Assembly: GCA_900770285.1 (NCBI GenBank)
Contig: CAAGJO010000016.1
Span: 1 to 64,000, forward strand
Reading direction: 5' to 3'
Origin: Oscillospiraceae bacterium
GTDB taxonomy: Bacteria > Bacillota > Clostridia > Oscillospirales > Ruminococcaceae
Length of the DNA stretch: 64,000 bases
This document shows, one piece after another, positions 36,341-46,203 of the stretch. Positions within the stretch are counted from its first letter, which is position 1; each line of letters opens with the position of its first letter. The notes below the pieces were generated by a model. That model saw nothing but the letters and a program-made list of their open reading frames with translations, was not told the DNA's origin and ran no database searches. The translations under genes and the position numbers were made by a program.

Positions 36341-37924
36341 TTAAATCATTGATTCTTCCCAACAGTCAGGAGCCTCAAGTCCAAGCATTTTAACAACAGT
36401 CGGTGCAACATTTGCAAGACCGTATTTTGTGCTTTCAGCGTCCTTGATTGTGTATTCTGTATCGCTGTCAACAATAATAAACGGAACTCTGTTGAGGGAA
36501 TGAGCAGTTCTTACCTGAATGTCACCCTTCTTGTTCTTTTCAAGCATTTCATCAGCATTGCCGTGATCGGCAGTGATGAGGACTGTGCAGTTATATTCCT
36601 TTGCAACTTCAAGAAGTCTCTTAAGAGCAATGTCAACAGATTCTACCGCAATGATTGTTGATTCCATAGAACCTGTGTGACCAACCATATCTCCATTAGG
36701 ATAGTTACATCTGATAAAGTCATATTTCTGAGATTTTATAGCCTCGATCATATCATCGGTAACTTCTGCTGATTTCATCCAAGGTCTTTGGTCAAACGGA
36801 ACATTGTCTGAAGGAATTTCTTTCCATGTTTCCAACTCTTCTGAGAACTTTTCAGATCTGTTGCCGTTCCAGAAGTAAGTAACGTGACCGTACTTCTGTG
36901 TTTCGGAAACAGCATAGGAATTAAGTCCTGCGTTAACCAAAACTTCAGAAAGTGTATTTGTAATAGCAGGAGGATTTACAAGATATTTTTTAGGCAGATT
37001 CAAATCTCCGTCATACTGGAGCATACCTGCATAAAGAACATCAGGATTATAGCCGCCCTTGTCAAATTTATCAAAGTCCTTGTCATCAAATGCCATAGAT
37101 ATTTCAATAGCTCTGTCTCCACGGAAGTTAAAGAATATAACGCTGTCTCCGTCGCAGATCTTACCGACCGGTGCATCATTTTCAGCAATAACAAATGGAG
37201 GAAGATCCTGATCAATAGCGCCTGTTTCTTCTCTGAGGGTAGCATAAGCTTCAGCAGCTGATGCGAAATATCTGCCTTCACCCTTAACGTGAGTATCCCA
37301 GCCAAGCTTAACCATATTCCAGTCAGCCTGATATCTGTCCATTGTAATCTTCATTCGTCCGCCGCCGGATGCAATCTTTCCGTCAAAGTTCGCGTCATTG
37401 AGAGTTGCAAGAGTTTCTTCCAGCTCGTCAATATACTGCATACCTGATGTGGCAGGAACGTCACGGCCGTCAAGAAGAATGTGGCATCTTACTTTCTTTA
37501 CGCCTTCAGCCTTAGCTTCAGCAATCATCTTTTTAAGGTGAGAGATATTTGAGTGAACATTGCCGTCTGAAAGCAGACCGATGAAGTGAAGAGTTGTTCC
37601 TTTTTCAACGCAGTTTGAAACAAGCTCTTTCCATGTTTCAGACTTGAACATATCTCCGCTTTCGATTGATTCATTTACAAGCTTAGCGCCCTGAGAGTAA
37701 ATCTGTCCGCAGCCGAGAGCATTGTGACCAACCTCTGAGTTGCCCATATCGTCATCTGTAGGAAGACCAACAGCACCGCCGTGAGCCTTAAGAGTTGTAT
37801 GAGGGCATTCTTTCAAAAGCTTGTCGAGAGTTGGAGTATTAGCAGTTGTTACAGCGTCGCCGATGTGTGACTGTGAAATACCCACGCCGTCCATAACAAC
37901 CAATACAACAGGTTTCTTTGCCAT
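36341..37924 (-). CDS. gpmI: 2,3-bisphosphoglycerate-independent phosphoglycerate mutase
   Basis: Interconverts 3- and 2-phosphoglycerate in glycolysis using two manganese ions. The alkaline-phosphatase-type core has the first metal aspartate in VVMDGVGIS and the phosphoserine in DMGNSEVGHNALGCG; the second metal site includes TADHGNADEM. At 527 aa it is slightly longer than the typical 510. It is the last gene of pgk-tpiA-gpmI and ends at the shared terminator. Confidence 0.97.
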   Translation of the reverse strand: MAKKPVVLVVMDGVGISQSHIGDAVTTANTPTLDKLLKECPHTTLKAHGGAVGLPTDDDMGNSEVGHNALGCGQIYSQGAKLVNESIESGDMFKSETWKELVSNCVEKGTTLHFIGLLSDGNVHSNISHLKKMIAEAKAEGVKKVRCHILLDGRDVPATSGMQYIDELEETLATLNDANFDGKIASGGGRMKITMDRYQADWNMVKLGWDTHVKGEGRYFASAAEAYATLREETGAIDQDLPPFVIAENDAPVGKICDGDSVIFFNFRGDRAIEISMAFDDKDFDKFDKGGYNPDVLYAGMLQYDGDLNLPKKYLVNPPAITNTLSEVLVNAGLNSYAVSETQKYGHVTYFWNGNRSEKFSEELETWKEIPSDNVPFDQRPWMKSAEVTDDMIEAIKSQKYDFIRCNYPNGDMVGHTGSMESTIIAVESVDIALKRLLEVAKEYNCTVLITADHGNADEMLEKNKKGDIQVRTAHSLNRVPFIIVDSDTEYTIKDAESTKYGLANVAPTVVKMLGLEAPDCWEESMI

Positions 37925-37964
37925 ATTTTTTATTCCTTTCTTTGTTTATACTTGTATAATTGGG

Positions 37965-37992
37965 GCTTGTGTCGGTTTTAGCCAACGCAAGC
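37965..37992 (-). other. Intercistronic hairpin between tpiA and gpmI
   Basis: GCTTGTGT and ACGCAAGC (one G-U) with an inner GG/CC pair form a stem of about ten pairs. No U-tract follows on the minus strand, so it probably tunes mRNA stability between two glycolytic genes rather than ending transcription. Confidence 0.55.
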
Positions 37993-38010
37993 CTGTCGTT
38001 ATATTTTAAA

Positions 38011-38787
38011 TTAACCGTTTACAGCAGCCTGAACGATTGTATTGAAGTCATCAGCCTTGAGTGATGCACCGCCGATAAGTCCGCCGTCAACATTTTCCTT
38101 GGAAAGGAGTTCAGCGCAGTTTTTAGCATTCATTGAACCGCCGTACTGAATTGTAACAGCCTGAGCTGTTTCTTCGTCATAGATTTTAGCAAGAGTAGCA
38201 CGGATAAATGCACAAACCTCTTCAGCCTGATCAGCAGTAGCAGTTTTTCCTGTACCGATTGCCCATACAGGCTCGTAAGCGATAACAGTCTTTTTAACGT
38301 CTTCAGCTGAAACATCGAAAAGGTCAAGCTTAATCTGACGGGCAATAACTTCTTCAGTAATGTTGCATTCACGCTCCCAGAGAAGCTCGCCTACGCATAC
38401 GATTGGCTTAAGACCCGCAGCAAGAGCAGCTTTTGTTCTCTTGTTAACTGTTTCATCTGTTTCACCAAAATACTGTCTTCTTTCGCTGTGACCTACAACA
38501 ACATATTCAACGCCGATTTCTGTAAGCATATCAGCGGAAATTTCTCCTGTGAAAGCACCGCTCTTTTCAAAGTGAACATTTTCAGCTCCGATTTTAACAT
38601 TTGAACCCTTTGTAGCTTCAACAGCAGTTTCAAGGTTTGTAAAAGGTACGCATGCGATAACTTCAACATTGCCTTCTGCATTTGCAACCAAAGGCTTTAC
38701 AGCCTCGAGAAGCTCTTTAGCTTCTGGTCTTGTTTTGTTCATTTTCCAGTTTCCGGCAATTATAGCCTTTCTTGCACTTTTTTTCAT
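38011..38787 (-). CDS. tpiA: Triosephosphate isomerase
   Basis: Interconverts dihydroxyacetone phosphate and glyceraldehyde 3-phosphate. The 258-aa TIM barrel shows the catalytic lysine in AGNWKMNKT, histidine in VVGHSERRQYF and glutamate in AYEPVWAIGTGK. The start has AAGGAG about 10 nt upstream. It lies between pgk and gpmI on the same strand, after a terminator-like hairpin. Confidence 0.98.
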   Translation of the reverse strand: MKKSARKAIIAGNWKMNKTRPEAKELLEAVKPLVANAEGNVEVIACVPFTNLETAVEATKGSNVKIGAENVHFEKSGAFTGEISADMLTEIGVEYVVVGHSERRQYFGETDETVNKRTKAALAAGLKPIVCVGELLWERECNITEEVIARQIKLDLFDVSAEDVKKTVIAYEPVWAIGTGKTATADQAEEVCAFIRATLAKIYDEETAQAVTIQYGGSMNAKNCAELLSKENVDGGLIGGASLKADDFNTIVQAAVNG

Positions 38788-38830
38788 TTGAAAAACTCCT
38801 TATATGTAAATTTGTATATTTATCAAAATT

Positions 38831-38862
38831 AAACGGGGCAATTTCCTGCCCCGTTTAATGCA
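38831..38862 (-). terminator. Terminator or attenuator between pgk and tpiA
   Basis: AAACGGGGCA (38831-38840) and TGCCCCGTTT (38847-38856) form a perfect 10-bp GC-rich stem; on the minus strand TAATTTTG follows. Since tpiA has no obvious promoter of its own in the remaining gap, partial read-through is likely. Confidence 0.8.
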
Positions 38863-38878
38863 GGTTCAAGACCTGAAA

Positions 38879-40099
38879 TTATTTATCTGCAATAACGTCA
38901 ATACCTGGGAGAACCTTACCCTCGAGATATTCAAGAGAAGCTCCGCCGCCTGTTGAAATATGGCTCATCTTATCTGCAAATCCGAGCTGGATAACTGCTG
39001 CAGCTGAATCACCGCCGCCGATGATTGTTGTAGCATCTGTATCAGCGAGAGCCTTTGCAACAGCAATAGTACCCTTAGCAAGTGTTGGGTTTTCAAATAC
39101 TCCCATAGGACCGTTCCAAACAACTGTCTTAGCTGTCTTTACAGCTTCAGCAAAGAGTTCCTGAGTCTTTGTACCGATGTCAAGACCTTCCTTGTCAGCA
39201 GGAATATTAGCTGAGTCAACAATTTCAACGTCGATAGGAGCATCAATTGGATCAGGGAAACCTGCTGCAACTGTTGTATCAATAGGAAGCAAGAGCTTTT
39301 TGCCGAGCTTTTCAGCCTTTGCAATCATTTCCTTGCAGTAATCAATTTTTGTGTCATCAACCAGTGACAAACCAACTTCCTTACCCTGCGCTTTGAGGAA
39401 TGTGTATGCCATACCGCCGCCGATGATAAGTGTATCACACTTTTCAAGAAGGTTGTTGATTACGTTAAGCTTATCTGCAACCTTAGCACCGCCGAGAATA
39501 GCAACAAAAGGTCTGACAGGATCTTCAACTGCGTTTCCGAGGAAGTTGATTTCCTTCTGCATAAGATATCCTACTGCAGTTTCTTTAACAAATTTAGCAA
39601 CGCCTGCTGTTGAAGCGTGTGCTCTGTGAGCTGAACCAAAAGCGTCCATTACGAAAACTTCGCCGTCAACGAGGTCAGCAAGCTCTTTAGCAAATTCTTC
39701 GCCGTTCTTTGTTTCTTCAGCACCGCGGAATCTTGTATTTTCAAGAATTACGATTTCGCCGTCATTCATTTCAGCAACAGCTTTTTTAGCATTTTCGCCT
39801 ACTACTGTATCATCCTTAGCGAATACGACTTTTGTGTCAACCAATTCTGCAAGTCTGTCTGCAGCAGGTTTGAGTGAGAACTTGTCCTCAGGACCGTTCT
39901 TTGGTTTGCCGAGATGTGAGCAAAGAACAACCTTACCGCCGTCAGCCACCAATTTTTTAATTGTTGGAAGAGCAGCTGTAATTCTGTTGTCATTAGTGAT
40001 TTTGCCGTCTTTTAAAGGTACGTTAAAGTCAACTCTTACAAGCACCTTTTTGCCTTTTACGTTAATGTCGTCAACTGTGACTTTGTTTAATCCTGCCAT
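38879..40099 (-). CDS. pgk: Phosphoglycerate kinase
   Basis: Transfers the acyl phosphate of 1,3-bisphosphoglycerate to ADP. Conserved segments: [34 protein letters not shown] and [10 protein letters not shown] start at the ATG at 40099 (406 aa), 9 nt after AGAGGA; the longer open frame reaches back through the promoter at 40188-40216 and cannot be translated in full. First gene of the glycolytic run. Confidence 0.98.
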   Translation of the reverse strand: MAGLNKVTVDDINVKGKKVLVRVDFNVPLKDGKITNDNRITAALPTIKKLVADGGKVVLCSHLGKPKNGPEDKFSLKPAADRLAELVDTKVVFAKDDTVVGENAKKAVAEMNDGEIVILENTRFRGAEETKNGEEFAKELADLVDGEVFVMDAFGSAHRAHASTAGVAKFVKETAVGYLMQKEINFLGNAVEDPVRPFVAILGGAKVADKLNVINNLLEKCDTLIIGGGMAYTFLKAQGKEVGLSLVDDTKIDYCKEMIAKAEKLGKKLLLPIDTTVAAGFPDPIDAPIDVEIVDSANIPADKEGLDIGTKTQELFAEAVKTAKTVVWNGPMGVFENPTLAKGTIAVAKALADTDATTIIGGGDSAAAVIQLGFADKMSHISTGGGASLEYLEGKVLPGIDVIADK

Positions 40100-40187
40100 A
40101 ATAAATACATCCTCTCTGAATTTATTTTTTGGGAATATTCCCAAACAGTCATGTCTATTGGTTGTTAAAAAATTAACAGCCAAGTAC

Positions 40188-40216
40188 ATTATATAATATT
40201 GCACTGAAAAAATCAA
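40188..40216 (-). promoter_or_regulatory. pgk-tpiA-gpmI promoter
   Basis: On the minus strand TTGATT (40211-40216), a 17-bp spacer and TATAAT (40188-40193). The predicted start lies about 80 nt before the pgk ATG. Confidence 0.85.
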
Positions 40217-40276
40217 GTACTTTTAACCACTTTTTCTCAGTGTGGTTACATACACTTAACCAAAGGTTTTATATAA

Positions 40277-41194
40277 TCAGTTATAGGTTTCGTTTGTATT
40301 GTTTTCAGTATTATACTCCGAAACTGCCTCCGCCTGCTGATTAACGCCTCTTCCGCACTGAGGAGCGGTCAGCGGACAATGTTTGTGACAGCCTGTGCAG
40401 TTTAACTTTGAAAGATAATCTTCAAGGCTTTCAACCGGTTCAGACTGTGATTCCTGAGAAAGCTGTTCATCGTTTTTACTGTCATCAGTTTCACTTTCTG
40501 ACATCTGTGAGTCGGAATATTCTTCCGATGAGTAATCATCAGTATTTTCCGAAGAATCAGAAAACTCTGAAGAATCTGAAGAATAAACGCTGCTGTCATT
40601 GAGCCTGCTTTCCGACTGAGGCAAAGAATCCAGAACCTTTGAATCGGTATATGAGTTATCTATAGTCGGTATAGTATCTTTTTCAGAATAAATAACATCT
40701 CTTAAAGCATAAACGCTGAGCAAAAGTGCCAGGCAGAAATATGTTACCGATTCCGCAGCCACGGGGATTTTTTTGTTATCATAAACCTGATTGATTTTTG
40801 CAAAAAGTGGTGATAAATGAAATCCGAGATGTATTAACGCTATAATAAAGCTGATAATTCCTGCCCAACTGTGTATAAGTGAAAGACTGTATGAGAAAGC
40901 AGGCATATGCAGAAGATATTTTGAAATAAGCAAACCGCTTACAATGCATACAGCAAAAGCAGTTATCAGTATAACTTCAATTATCAAAGACATTTTTGCT
41001 TTTAATTTTAGCTTGCCAAAGTTCTGAAACATTCTGACCGTTTGCTTCATATTAACAGCAATATGAATAAACAAAATTATCGCAAGGGCAATTCCCAGTA
41101 TCTCATGAAGATTGCCTCCTGTGAATTTTGTGCTTTGCAAAAGGACAAAGTCAATAATCATTATAAAGTCTAAAATAGGTTTGAATATTTTCAT
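40277..41194 (-). CDS. DUF4405-type membrane protein with a cysteine-rich tail
   Basis: A 305-aa protein. Residues 1-165 hold about five membrane segments with spaced histidines (GNLHEILG, FIHIAVN, SLIHSWAG, ALIHLGFHL), resembling the DUF4405/cytochrome b-like flavinylation-associated family and suggesting haem binding. A long Ser/Asp/Glu-rich linker follows (about 185-255), then CTGCHKHCPLTAPQCGRG, four cysteines that could bind a metal or Fe-S cluster. No flavinylation partner (ApbE, FMN-binding domain) is nearby, so its electron-transfer role is inference. Confidence 0.75.
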   Translation of the reverse strand: MKIFKPILDFIMIIDFVLLQSTKFTGGNLHEILGIALAIILFIHIAVNMKQTVRMFQNFGKLKLKAKMSLIIEVILITAFAVCIVSGLLISKYLLHMPAFSYSLSLIHSWAGIISFIIALIHLGFHLSPLFAKINQVYDNKKIPVAAESVTYFCLALLLSVYALRDVIYSEKDTIPTIDNSYTDSKVLDSLPQSESRLNDSSVYSSDSSEFSDSSENTDDYSSEEYSDSQMSESETDDSKNDEQLSQESQSEPVESLEDYLSKLNCTGCHKHCPLTAPQCGRGVNQQAEAVSEYNTENNTNETYN

Positions 41195-41291
41195 TACGTC
41201 ATCTCCCTGATTTGTTTGTGATTAAATTTTACCAATTAAAAATGATAAAGAGATGAAATAAACTTATTTATTCAATGAAAACAAAGTGAAA

Positions 41292-42164
41292 TCAACCGTT
41301 TTGTGCTTTGAATATTAAGCCTGAGACCTTTGGACCCGCATTTGCAGCAATGGCAGCGCCGATCTGGAAATATTCCGCCGGAGGATAGCCAAGTTTTTTT
41401 GTCATTGCGGCGGCAAGCTCATCACCTACTGACTTATCGCTGCCGTAAGTAACAGAATACGGCGTCTGAGGAATCATATCTTTAAGCGTGAAATCAATAA
41501 TTTTCGGATTTATTGCCTTATCTCCTCTTACCTTTCCGGCAGTAGTAATTACTCCGCTGCTTATTTTCATTATAGGACGGAGTCCCATAAGTTCCCCTGC
41601 AAAGGCTGCCGCTGATGGAATTCTTCCTGATTTTTTTGCATATCTGAGAGAATAAGGTGCAAAGTATATTCTTGCATTATTTACCCAGTCGGTAACATAG
41701 TTTACAATTTCCTCAGCCGGAGTACCTTTCTTTGCTTTTTGAGCAGCCTGTATTACAGCGTAGCCGTAAGCGCCTGAGTAGCTGTTTCCGTTAATGGTAT
41801 AAACCCTGAATTTTCCCTGTGCGTCCGGGTGTTCTTCAATAAACTGCTGCGCCGCCATTACTGAATTGTTATAAGTGGCTGAACCGTTTGCATTAATAGT
41901 AACATTAATTACATCTGTATAGCCCTCGCTGTAAAGCTTTTCAAAAATGTCCATGTATTCAGTAACAGTGATTTGCGAAGTAAGGGGAATTTCATCGTTT
42001 TCGTCCATAAGCCTGTAGAATTTTTCATTATCAAAATCTACACGGCTTACATAGCTTTGTCCGCCTATTGCAATCTTGAAAGGTACAATGAGAATATCAT
42101 TCTCCTTTTCAAGCTCATAGCTTATGTCGCTTGCAGAATCAGTCATAATTTTAATCTTTGCCAT
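41292..42164 (-). CDS. DegV family fatty-acid-binding protein
   Basis: A 290-aa DegV protein. Members bind a fatty acid between two domains and act as the FakB partner of a fatty-acid kinase. The N-terminus IKIMTDSASDISYEL has the family signature TDSASD, and the C-terminal FQIGAAIAANAGPKVSG is typical. No kinase (FakA) gene is in the window. Start with GAAAGGAG upstream. Confidence 0.92.
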   Translation of the reverse strand: MAKIKIMTDSASDISYELEKENDILIVPFKIAIGGQSYVSRVDFDNEKFYRLMDENDEIPLTSQITVTEYMDIFEKLYSEGYTDVINVTINANGSATYNNSVMAAQQFIEEHPDAQGKFRVYTINGNSYSGAYGYAVIQAAQKAKKGTPAEEIVNYVTDWVNNARIYFAPYSLRYAKKSGRIPSAAAFAGELMGLRPIMKISSGVITTAGKVRGDKAINPKIIDFTLKDMIPQTPYSVTYGSDKSVGDELAAAMTKKLGYPPAEYFQIGAAIAANAGPKVSGLIFKAQNG

Positions 42165-42190
42165 AGTTATTCTCCTTTCGGTTTATAAGA

Positions 42191-42691
42191 TTACCATGTG
42201 TATTGTGTGAGTTTGCCTTCACGTCCCAGATCAGGATAGTCCCATTGCCTTAACACTTCGTAACATGCTATTGCTACAGAGTTGGATAGGTTTAGACTTC
42301 TTAAAGTATTTCTCATAGGGATTCTTGCACATTTCCCGGGATTATGAAAGAGCAGCTCTTCGGGCAGGCCTTTATCTTCACGGCCAAAGATAAGATATAC
42401 ATTTTTGTCCTGAGGATAAGCAATGCTGCTGTGAACATTTTGTCCCTTTGTGGTAAAAAAGTAATATTCACCTTTGTTCTTTTCAAAAAACTCATCTATA
42501 TTTTCATATTCGTAAATATCAAGCTTGTCCCAGTAATCAAGTCCGGCTCTTTTGAGGTGCTTATCGGTAATGACAAAACCATAAGGCTTGATAAGGTGCA
42601 GAGCAGCTCCCGTGACGGCACAGGTCCTTGATATATTGCCTGTATTCTGAGGTATCTGCGGTTCAACCAAAACAATATTCAGCTTGTTCAT
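42191..42691 (-). CDS. trmL: tRNA (cytidine/uridine-34-2'-O)-methyltransferase TrmL
   Basis: A SPOUT methyltransferase that methylates the wobble base of tRNA-Leu isoacceptors with S-adenosylmethionine. At 166 aa it matches the minimal SpoU/TrmL type. Motifs: the N-terminal VLVEPQIPQNTGNISRTC, motif 2 LIFGREDKGLPEEL and motif 3 IPMRNTLRSLNLSNSVAI, which forms the knotted SAM site. 11 bp downstream of the pyridoxal kinase gene. Confidence 0.95.
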   Translation of the reverse strand: MNKLNIVLVEPQIPQNTGNISRTCAVTGAALHLIKPYGFVITDKHLKRAGLDYWDKLDIYEYENIDEFFEKNKGEYYFFTTKGQNVHSSIAYPQDKNVYLIFGREDKGLPEELLFHNPGKCARIPMRNTLRSLNLSNSVAIACYEVLRQWDYPDLGREGKLTQYTW

Positions 42692-42702
42692 TTTAAATTC
42701 TC

Positions 42703-43560
42703 CTAAAGATTTGTAAAGTCAGAAAGTTCCTGATAGCTGGTCAGCCAAGGAAGCTGATCTTCAAGACGAATTCCTTCTGACCATGGTGTGCCATAGCTGT
42801 AGGTAGCTTTCACAGCGATTTCAGTAAATTTTGACGCCCTGTTCATTGCAATGGGCAGACTGTCGCCTTTAAGCAGACCGCCGATAAGCACGCTGGTGAA
42901 CATATCTCCCGAACCTGAATAGCTTACAGGTACATAATCGTTTTTTATCTTCCAGTAGCTGTTGTGTTCTTTGTCAAAACCAATGGTATACATTCCTCCG
43001 TCAGCAAGAGGACAGCTTGTAATTACAACAATTTTTGCTCCTTGCTTTGAAAGCTTAGCAAGCCATGATTTTGCTTCATGCATACGCAATGGTGCGGTAG
43101 GATAGTTTTCTCCCAGAAGTATTGCTGCCTCTGTCAAATTGGGCGTTATGATGTCTGCTACGGCAACAAGCTCGTTCATTCTTGAGCAAAGCTTTGGAGT
43201 GTATGTAGCATATGGTTTTCCGTCATCACCCATAACAGGGTCGACTACTTTCAGGGAATCCGGATAGCTTTTAAAGAAATCAAGACAGTGGTCGATCTGT
43301 TCCTCAGAAGCCAGAAATCCGCTGTAAATGCAGTCAAACTCCGTGCCCAGTTTTTTGTAGTGTTCAAGTGCGGGGGAAATGTAGTCGGTCAGATCACGCA
43401 TGACAAACTCACCATATCCTGTATGTGCCGAAAGCACCGCTGTAGGCACAGGACATACCTGAATCCCCATAGCTGAAAGCACGGGAATTATTACAGTAAG
43501 GGAACATCTTCCTATACCTGAAATATCATGTATTGCCGCAACTTTTTTACAGCTGTTCAT
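42703..43560 (-). CDS. pdxK: Pyridoxal/pyridoxamine kinase
   Basis: Ribokinase-family kinase that phosphorylates B6 vitamers to make pyridoxal phosphate. The N-terminus AAIHDISGIGRCSLTV has the family loop, and the C-terminal catalytic box is VSYSGSGDMFTSVLIGGLL with the catalytic aspartate. 285 aa is normal. It diverges from serC, a PLP enzyme, across a 284-bp gap. PdxK and PdxY cannot be told apart here. Confidence 0.92.
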   Translation of the reverse strand: MNSCKKVAAIHDISGIGRCSLTVIIPVLSAMGIQVCPVPTAVLSAHTGYGEFVMRDLTDYISPALEHYKKLGTEFDCIYSGFLASEEQIDHCLDFFKSYPDSLKVVDPVMGDDGKPYATYTPKLCSRMNELVAVADIITPNLTEAAILLGENYPTAPLRMHEAKSWLAKLSKQGAKIVVITSCPLADGGMYTIGFDKEHNSYWKIKNDYVPVSYSGSGDMFTSVLIGGLLKGDSLPIAMNRASKFTEIAVKATYSYGTPWSEGIRLEDQLPWLTSYQELSDFTNL

Positions 43561-43734
43561 ATAATCTCTCCCTGATTTATATTATTATAAACTTTTATTG
43601 CAATTTATATCACAATTATAGCATATGTATTAATAATTTTCAAGATTGGCAGCATTGTTAATGATCATATACCAAAAATTAATGATAATATGTAAAAAAC
43701 AGCGGAATATATATACATTTTGTATTAATTGCTA

Positions 43735-43763
43735 TTGACTTTAATAAAATAAAGTATTATAAT
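43735..43763 (+). promoter_or_regulatory. serC-serA promoter
   Basis: TTGACT (43735-43740), a 17-bp spacer and TATAAT (43758-43763). The roughly 75-nt leader that follows contains a short tandem duplication (GCTATGTTTA at 43801-43810 and 43812-43821) before the GGAGG site. Confidence 0.87.
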
Positions 43764-43844
43764 TAATTTATTATATTATAATATAGTATAAACAGATTTT
43801 GCTATGTTTAAGCTATGTTTAAATTATATATGGAGGTTTTTATT

Positions 43845-44927
43845 ATGGGAAGAGTTTATAACTTTAGTGCAGGTCCTGCTTGTTTGCCTGAAGAGGTTTT
43901 AAGAGAAGCAGCTGACGAAATGCTTGATTATAAGGGCACAGGCATGTCCGTTATGGAGATGTCCCACCGTTCAAAAGCTTTTGACGATATCATTAAAGAG
44001 GCTGAAAAGGATATTCGTGAACTTATGAATATTCCTGATAACTATAAAGTTATGTTCCTTCAGGGCGGAGCTTCTCAGCAGTTTGCCGCAGTTCCAATGA
44101 ATCTTATGAAAAACAGAAAAGCAGCTTACATAATTACAGGTCAATGGGCTAAAAAAGCTTATCAGGAAGCTCAGAAATACGGTGAATCGGTTGCAGTTGC
44201 TTCTTCAGAGGATAAAACTTTTTCATATATTCCTGATTGTTCAGATCTTGATATTCCTGAAGACGCTGATTATGTTTATATCTGCGAAAACAATACAATT
44301 TACGGAACAAAATATAAGACATTGCCAAACACAAAAGGCAAAACACTGGTTGCTGACGTTTCATCATGTTTTCTTTCAGAGCCTGTTGATGTAACAAAAT
44401 ACGGCGTAATCTACGGCGGTGTTCAGAAAAATATCGGACCTGCAGGCGTTGTGATTGTTATTGCACGTGAAGATCTTATCACTGATGATGTTCTTGAAGG
44501 CACACCTACAATGCTTAAGTGGAAAACACAGGCCGACAAGGGTTCACTTTACAATACACCTCCATGCTACGGTATTTATATCTGCGGCAAGGTATTTAAG
44601 TGGATCAAGAAAATGGGCGGTCTTGAAGCAATGAAAGAACGCAATGAAAAGAAAGCAAAAATTCTCTACGATTACCTTGATCAGAGCAAGCTCTTTAAGG
44701 GTACTGTAGTTCCTAAGGACAGATCTCTTATGAATGTTCCTTTCGTTACAGGTGATAAGGATCTTGATGCTAAATTTGTTGCCGAGGCAAAGGTAGCAGG
44801 TCTTGAAAACCTTAAGGGACACAGAACTGTAGGCGGTATGAGAGCTTCTATTTACAATGCTATGCCTATAGAAGGCGTTGAAAAGCTTGTAGAATTCATG
44901 AAGAAATTTGAAGCTGAAAATTCATAA
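43845..44927 (+). CDS. serC: Phosphoserine aminotransferase
   Basis: PLP enzyme making phosphoserine from 3-phosphohydroxypyruvate in serine synthesis. Signature start RVYNFSAGPACLP; PLP-binding lysine in YGGVQKNIGPAG; HRTVGGMRASIYN near the end. I choose the ATG at 43845 (360 aa), 8 nt after GGAGG. It is 40 bp before serA, forming the two-gene serine operon. Confidence 0.97.
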   Translation: MGRVYNFSAGPACLPEEVLREAADEMLDYKGTGMSVMEMSHRSKAFDDIIKEAEKDIRELMNIPDNYKVMFLQGGASQQFAAVPMNLMKNRKAAYIITGQWAKKAYQEAQKYGESVAVASSEDKTFSYIPDCSDLDIPEDADYVYICENNTIYGTKYKTLPNTKGKTLVADVSSCFLSEPVDVTKYGVIYGGVQKNIGPAGVVIVIAREDLITDDVLEGTPTMLKWKTQADKGSLYNTPPCYGIYICGKVFKWIKKMGGLEAMKERNEKKAKILYDYLDQSKLFKGTVVPKDRSLMNVPFVTGDKDLDAKFVAEAKVAGLENLKGHRTVGGMRASIYNAMPIEGVEKLVEFMKKFEAENS

Positions 44928-44967
44928 TTAAATGCTTTTAATTTATAATTGAGAGGGGTAATAACCA

Positions 44968-46119
44968 ATGAAGACTATTCAGACATTAAATAAAATTGCA
45001 AAAGTTGGTACCGATATTTTTGATATCAATGCTTATACCGTAACAGATACCTGCGATGCACCTGACGCTATAATGGTGCGTTCTGCAAAGCTTCATGATA
45101 TGAAGTTCAATGATAACCTTGTTGCTATTGCAAGAGCAGGTGCAGGAGTAAACAATATTCCTGTTGAAAGATGTGCAGAAGAGGGTATTGTTGTTTTCAA
45201 TACTCCGGGCGCTAACTCTAATGCAGTTAAAGAGCTTGCTATTTGTGCACTTCTTCTTTCTTCAAGAAAAATCACTGAAGCTGCTGCATGGGCTGCATCA
45301 CTTAAAGGCACACCTGATGCACCAAAGACTGTTGAAGGAGGAAAATCAAAATTTGCCGGTCCCGAAATCTACGGTAAAACTCTGGGTGTTATTGGTCTTG
45401 GAGCTATCGGCGGAAAGGTTGCAAACGCAGCTGTAGGACTTGGCATGAAAGTTATCGGCTATGACCCATATCTTTCTGTTAATTCAGCAATCCTGCTTAA
45501 TCCAGCTGTTAAGGTTACAGCTGATATCAATGATATTTATAAGGAAAGCGATTATATCACAATTCATGTTCCTTACACTCCTGAAGGTAAAAATACTATT
45601 GACGCTGAACAGATTGCAATGATGAAAGACGGCGTAAGACTTATCAATCTTGCAAGAGGCGAGCTTATTAACAGTGAAGAAGTTGTAAAAGCTATAAAGA
45701 GCGGTAAAGTTGCAAAATATGTAACTGATTTTGCTGACGACGTAGTTCTCGGCGAGGAAAATGTTATTGTTCTCCCACACCTTGGTGCATCAACAGGTGA
45801 ATCTGAAGACAACTGTGCAGTTATGGCAGCACATGAATTGATTGACTATATCGAAAACGGCACAATCAAAAATTCCGTAAACTTCCCTAATGCCGAACTT
45901 GCAAAAACAGGTGACGCTTTGGTATGTGTACTCCATAAGAATGCTCCTGCAATTCTTTCACAGATTACAGCAGCTATCTCTGATAAGAGTGCAAATATTG
46001 AAAACCTTGTAAATAAGTCAAAGAAGGACTGGGCATATACAATGCTTGATGTTACAGGAACTGTTGATACTGATGCAATTTCAGCTATTAACGGCGTTGT
46101 AAGAGTTCGTATTATCTGA
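44968..46119 (+). CDS. serA: D-3-phosphoglycerate dehydrogenase with ACT domain
   Basis: First enzyme of serine synthesis, oxidising 3-phosphoglycerate with NAD. The nucleotide fold has GVIGLGAIGGKVAN; catalytic residues are the Arg in INLARGELI, the Glu in the following helix and the His in LPHLGASTGESE. The C-terminal ~70 residues (ALVCVLHKNAPAILSQIT) form an ACT domain, suggesting feedback control by serine. At 383 aa it is a short type, lacking the extra ASB domain. Confidence 0.95.
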   Translation: MKTIQTLNKIAKVGTDIFDINAYTVTDTCDAPDAIMVRSAKLHDMKFNDNLVAIARAGAGVNNIPVERCAEEGIVVFNTPGANSNAVKELAICALLLSSRKITEAAAWAASLKGTPDAPKTVEGGKSKFAGPEIYGKTLGVIGLGAIGGKVANAAVGLGMKVIGYDPYLSVNSAILLNPAVKVTADINDIYKESDYITIHVPYTPEGKNTIDAEQIAMMKDGVRLINLARGELINSEEVVKAIKSGKVAKYVTDFADDVVLGEENVIVLPHLGASTGESEDNCAVMAAHELIDYIENGTIKNSVNFPNAELAKTGDALVCVLHKNAPAILSQITAAISDKSANIENLVNKSKKDWAYTMLDVTGTVDTDAISAINGVVRVRII

Positions 46120-46203
46120 TTCTTATAAGTATATATAAATAATATTAAGCAATGGAGCTATTTTGTTTATCAGAATAGCTCTGTCTTTTTACAGGAGGAT
46201 ATT

